Part shown: in pieces, positions 5,774-6,801 of the stretch
Layout: each line of letters opens with the position of its first letter
Numbering within the stretch: position 1 is the stretch's first letter
Assembly: GCA_023380955.1 (NCBI GenBank)
Contig: JAMCTB010000092.1
Coordinates: 1-6,801 of the forward strand
DNA: 6,801 nt
Reading direction: 5' to 3'
Source: Chloroflexota bacterium
Lineage (GTDB): Bacteria > Chloroflexota > UBA6077
The notes under the pieces: generated by a model
What the model saw: only the letters and a program-made list of their open reading frames with translations
Databases searched by the model: none
What the model was told of the DNA's origin: nothing
Made by a program: the position numbers and the translations under genes

Positions 5774-5803
5774 TTGACGTGTTCCAGAAAGCGCTGATAT
5801 AGT
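5774..5803 (+). promoter_or_regulatory. Sigma-70-type promoter with extended -10 for the PH-domain gene
   Basis: TTGACG (5774-5779) and TATAGT (5798-5803) are separated by 18 bp, and TG at 5795-5796 forms an extended -10 (TGaTATAGT). Transcription would start near 5810, giving a leader of about 42 nt before the ATG at 5852. Confidence 0.65.
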
Positions 5804-5841
5804 CGAATCCCTCGTTCGTTGTACTGTTGTCCCAGAGCAAT

Positions 5842-5847
5842 AGAGGT
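5842..5847 (+). promoter_or_regulatory. Shine-Dalgarno site of the PH-domain gene
   Basis: AGAGGT lies 4 nt before the ATG at 5852. A GTG immediately after the ATG is an alternative start but is less likely. Confidence 0.6.
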
Positions 5848-5851
5848 AGCC

Positions 5852-6801
5852 ATGGTGCAAATCGCAGGTGAGCCGGAGGAGAGAACCGCTTCAGCCGTCG
5901 AATGGCGGCCCCGTTCGTCGGCGACGGGCCGGGCGTCGGCCGGCGTCGCGACCCTTTCCGCCCTCTGCTCGGCCGGGGCCTGGGCCTACGCCCTCACCCA
6001 TCCTATCGCCCTGGATAGCTTTCTGGCGGGCGTCATCGCCGTGGCTACCCTGCTGCTAGCGGTCCTGGCGGCGCTGCTTGCCAACGGCTATCGCCGCCTG
6101 CGCTACCGCATCAACGCCAGCGCGGTGAGCATCGACTGGCTTGGCATACGGGAGACTATCCCCTTCGAGGCCATCGACGGCTTGTTCCGGGGACAGCGAC
6201 TCGGCAAGCTGGCCGGCATGTCGAGACTCAGCCTGCCCGGGCTCTACACCGCGCGGCTGAGCGTCGATCAACTGGGAACGGTCAAGTACTACGGGACCAC
6301 GGTTCGCACTGACGAGGCCCTGATCCTCTCCACCTCCCACGCCAGATACGCCATCACGCCGCAGGACCTCGCCGGCTTTCGTTCGGCCCTGGTGGAGCGG
6401 CTGGAAACTCTTCCGGAGACCCTCCCCGAGCCCGTGCCCGAGCCGAAGACCTCAACGCTTCCTCTGGCCCGCCTCTCCCTGCCGCGGGACCGCACGGCCG
6501 TGGCCTTTCTGGCTGGGTCGCTCCTCGCCCTGCTGGCCTCTTTCGGCTACCTCTGCGCCCGGTTTCCCACCCTTCCCCGGTCCCTATCCATTCACTTCGA
6601 CCCGGCGGGCGCACCCAACCTGGTCGGCTCCCCCGTCGAAGCCTTCCGCCTACCAGCCATCGCCGGGACCATCCTGTTGCTCAACCTGGTGGTCGCGGCG
6701 GCAACCCACGAGGAGCAGCGAAACGCGGCGAGGATCTTCTCCGCCGCTACTCTCTTCGTACAGGTGGTCATGCTGATCGCCCTCATCAAGGTGGTACAGT
6801 A
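5852..6801 (+). CDS. Membrane protein with PH-like domain and DUF1648-like C-terminus (open at window end)
   Basis: This frame stays open for 316 codons to the right edge, where the final bases TA could begin a stop, so the gene is almost or fully complete. The N-terminus (1-30) is polar and cytoplasmic-looking. Hydrophobic segments lie at about 31-50 and 55-78. A soluble beta-rich domain (about 80-180) starts YRRLRYRINASAVSIDWLG and includes TIPFEAIDGL (102-111) and ILSTSHARYAITPQDLAGFR (158-177), which resembles bacterial PH-like domains. A proline-rich linker (PETLPEPVPEPK, 188-199) leads to hydrophobic segments near 215-236, 266-286 and 296-314. Between them, SIHFDPAGAPNLVGSP (246-261) resembles the conserved motif of DUF1648 proteins. 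AGAGGT just upstream of the ATG gives a ribosome binding site, and a promoter sits at 5774-5803. The role is unknown; it may be an envelope or membrane-stress protein. It is transcribed away from the ComA-family operon. Confidence 0.85.
   Translation, partial: MVQIAGEPEERTASAVEWRPRSSATGRASAGVATLSALCSAGAWAYALTHPIALDSFLAGVIAVATLLLAVLAALLANGYRRLRYRINASAVSIDWLGIRETIPFEAIDGLFRGQRLGKLAGMSRLSLPGLYTARLSVDQLGTVKYYGTTVRTDEALILSTSHARYAITPQDLAGFRSALVERLETLPETLPEPVPEPKTSTLPLARLSLPRDRTAVAFLAGSLLALLASFGYLCARFPTLPRSLSIHFDPAGAPNLVGSPVEAFRLPAIAGTILLLNLVVAAATHEEQRNAARIFSAATLFVQVVMLIALIKVVQ

Noticed and set aside
5668..5853. A 61-codon frame on the minus strand starting opposite the PH-domain gene start
   Set aside because: It has no ribosome binding site, runs through the REP-like repeat (giving the usual P-H-P-G-P-L-P-K-G-E-G chance peptide) and covers both promoters. 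Its first 30 residues could be a gene remnant, but nothing supports this.

Overview
The window is GC-rich, with few intergenic bases, clear Shine-Dalgarno sequences, and GTG or TTG starts beside ATG. It looks like the chromosome of a free-living bacterium. A thermophilic or anaerobic lineage such as Chloroflexota or a deep-branching Firmicute would fit the gene families, but that placement is a low-confidence inference from family resemblance. There are no RNA genes, CRISPR arrays, transposases or phage genes.

Layout: six genes read leftward (minus strand) from about 5515 to 58, and one reads rightward from 5852 off the right edge. In transcription order the leftward genes are: (1) a TIM-barrel protein of the phosphosulfolactate synthase (ComA) family; (2) a two-cluster 4Fe-4S ferredoxin-type protein with a long C-terminal domain; (3) a 208-aa protein of unknown function with conserved-looking cysteines, its ATG overlapping the preceding stop as ATGA; (4) a 123-aa protein of unknown function; (5) a GT4-type glycosyltransferase; (6) a polyprenyl-phosphate sugar-1-phosphate transferase with a full membrane-anchored layout. 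Genes 1-3, and probably 4, look like one operon. Genes 5-6 are a polysaccharide or glycan assembly pair that may be read through from the same promoter. The rightward gene encodes a multi-pass membrane protein with a PH-like central domain and a DUF1648-like C-terminal part.

The 336-bp divergent intergenic region (5516-5851) carries a good sigma-70-type promoter in each direction. Between them sits a short palindromic repeat of the widespread REP-like CCCTCTCCC/GGGAGAGGG...CAGGGTGAGGG kind. A second, rearranged copy of this repeat lies between genes 1 and 2, contains a perfect 12-bp hairpin, and supplies the last codons and stop of gene 1. Four heptamer tandem repeats lie just beyond the sugar transferase stop.

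The most interesting part is the leftward redox cluster. A ComA-like enzyme (family reaction: sulfite addition to phosphoenolpyruvate) is paired with an eight-cysteine ferredoxin-type protein and a CxC protein, and no other coenzyme M gene is in view. The ComA homologue also differs at a segment that I recall as conserved in true ComA. This may be an undescribed sulfur or redox pathway; the idea rests on context and family resemblance, not proof.
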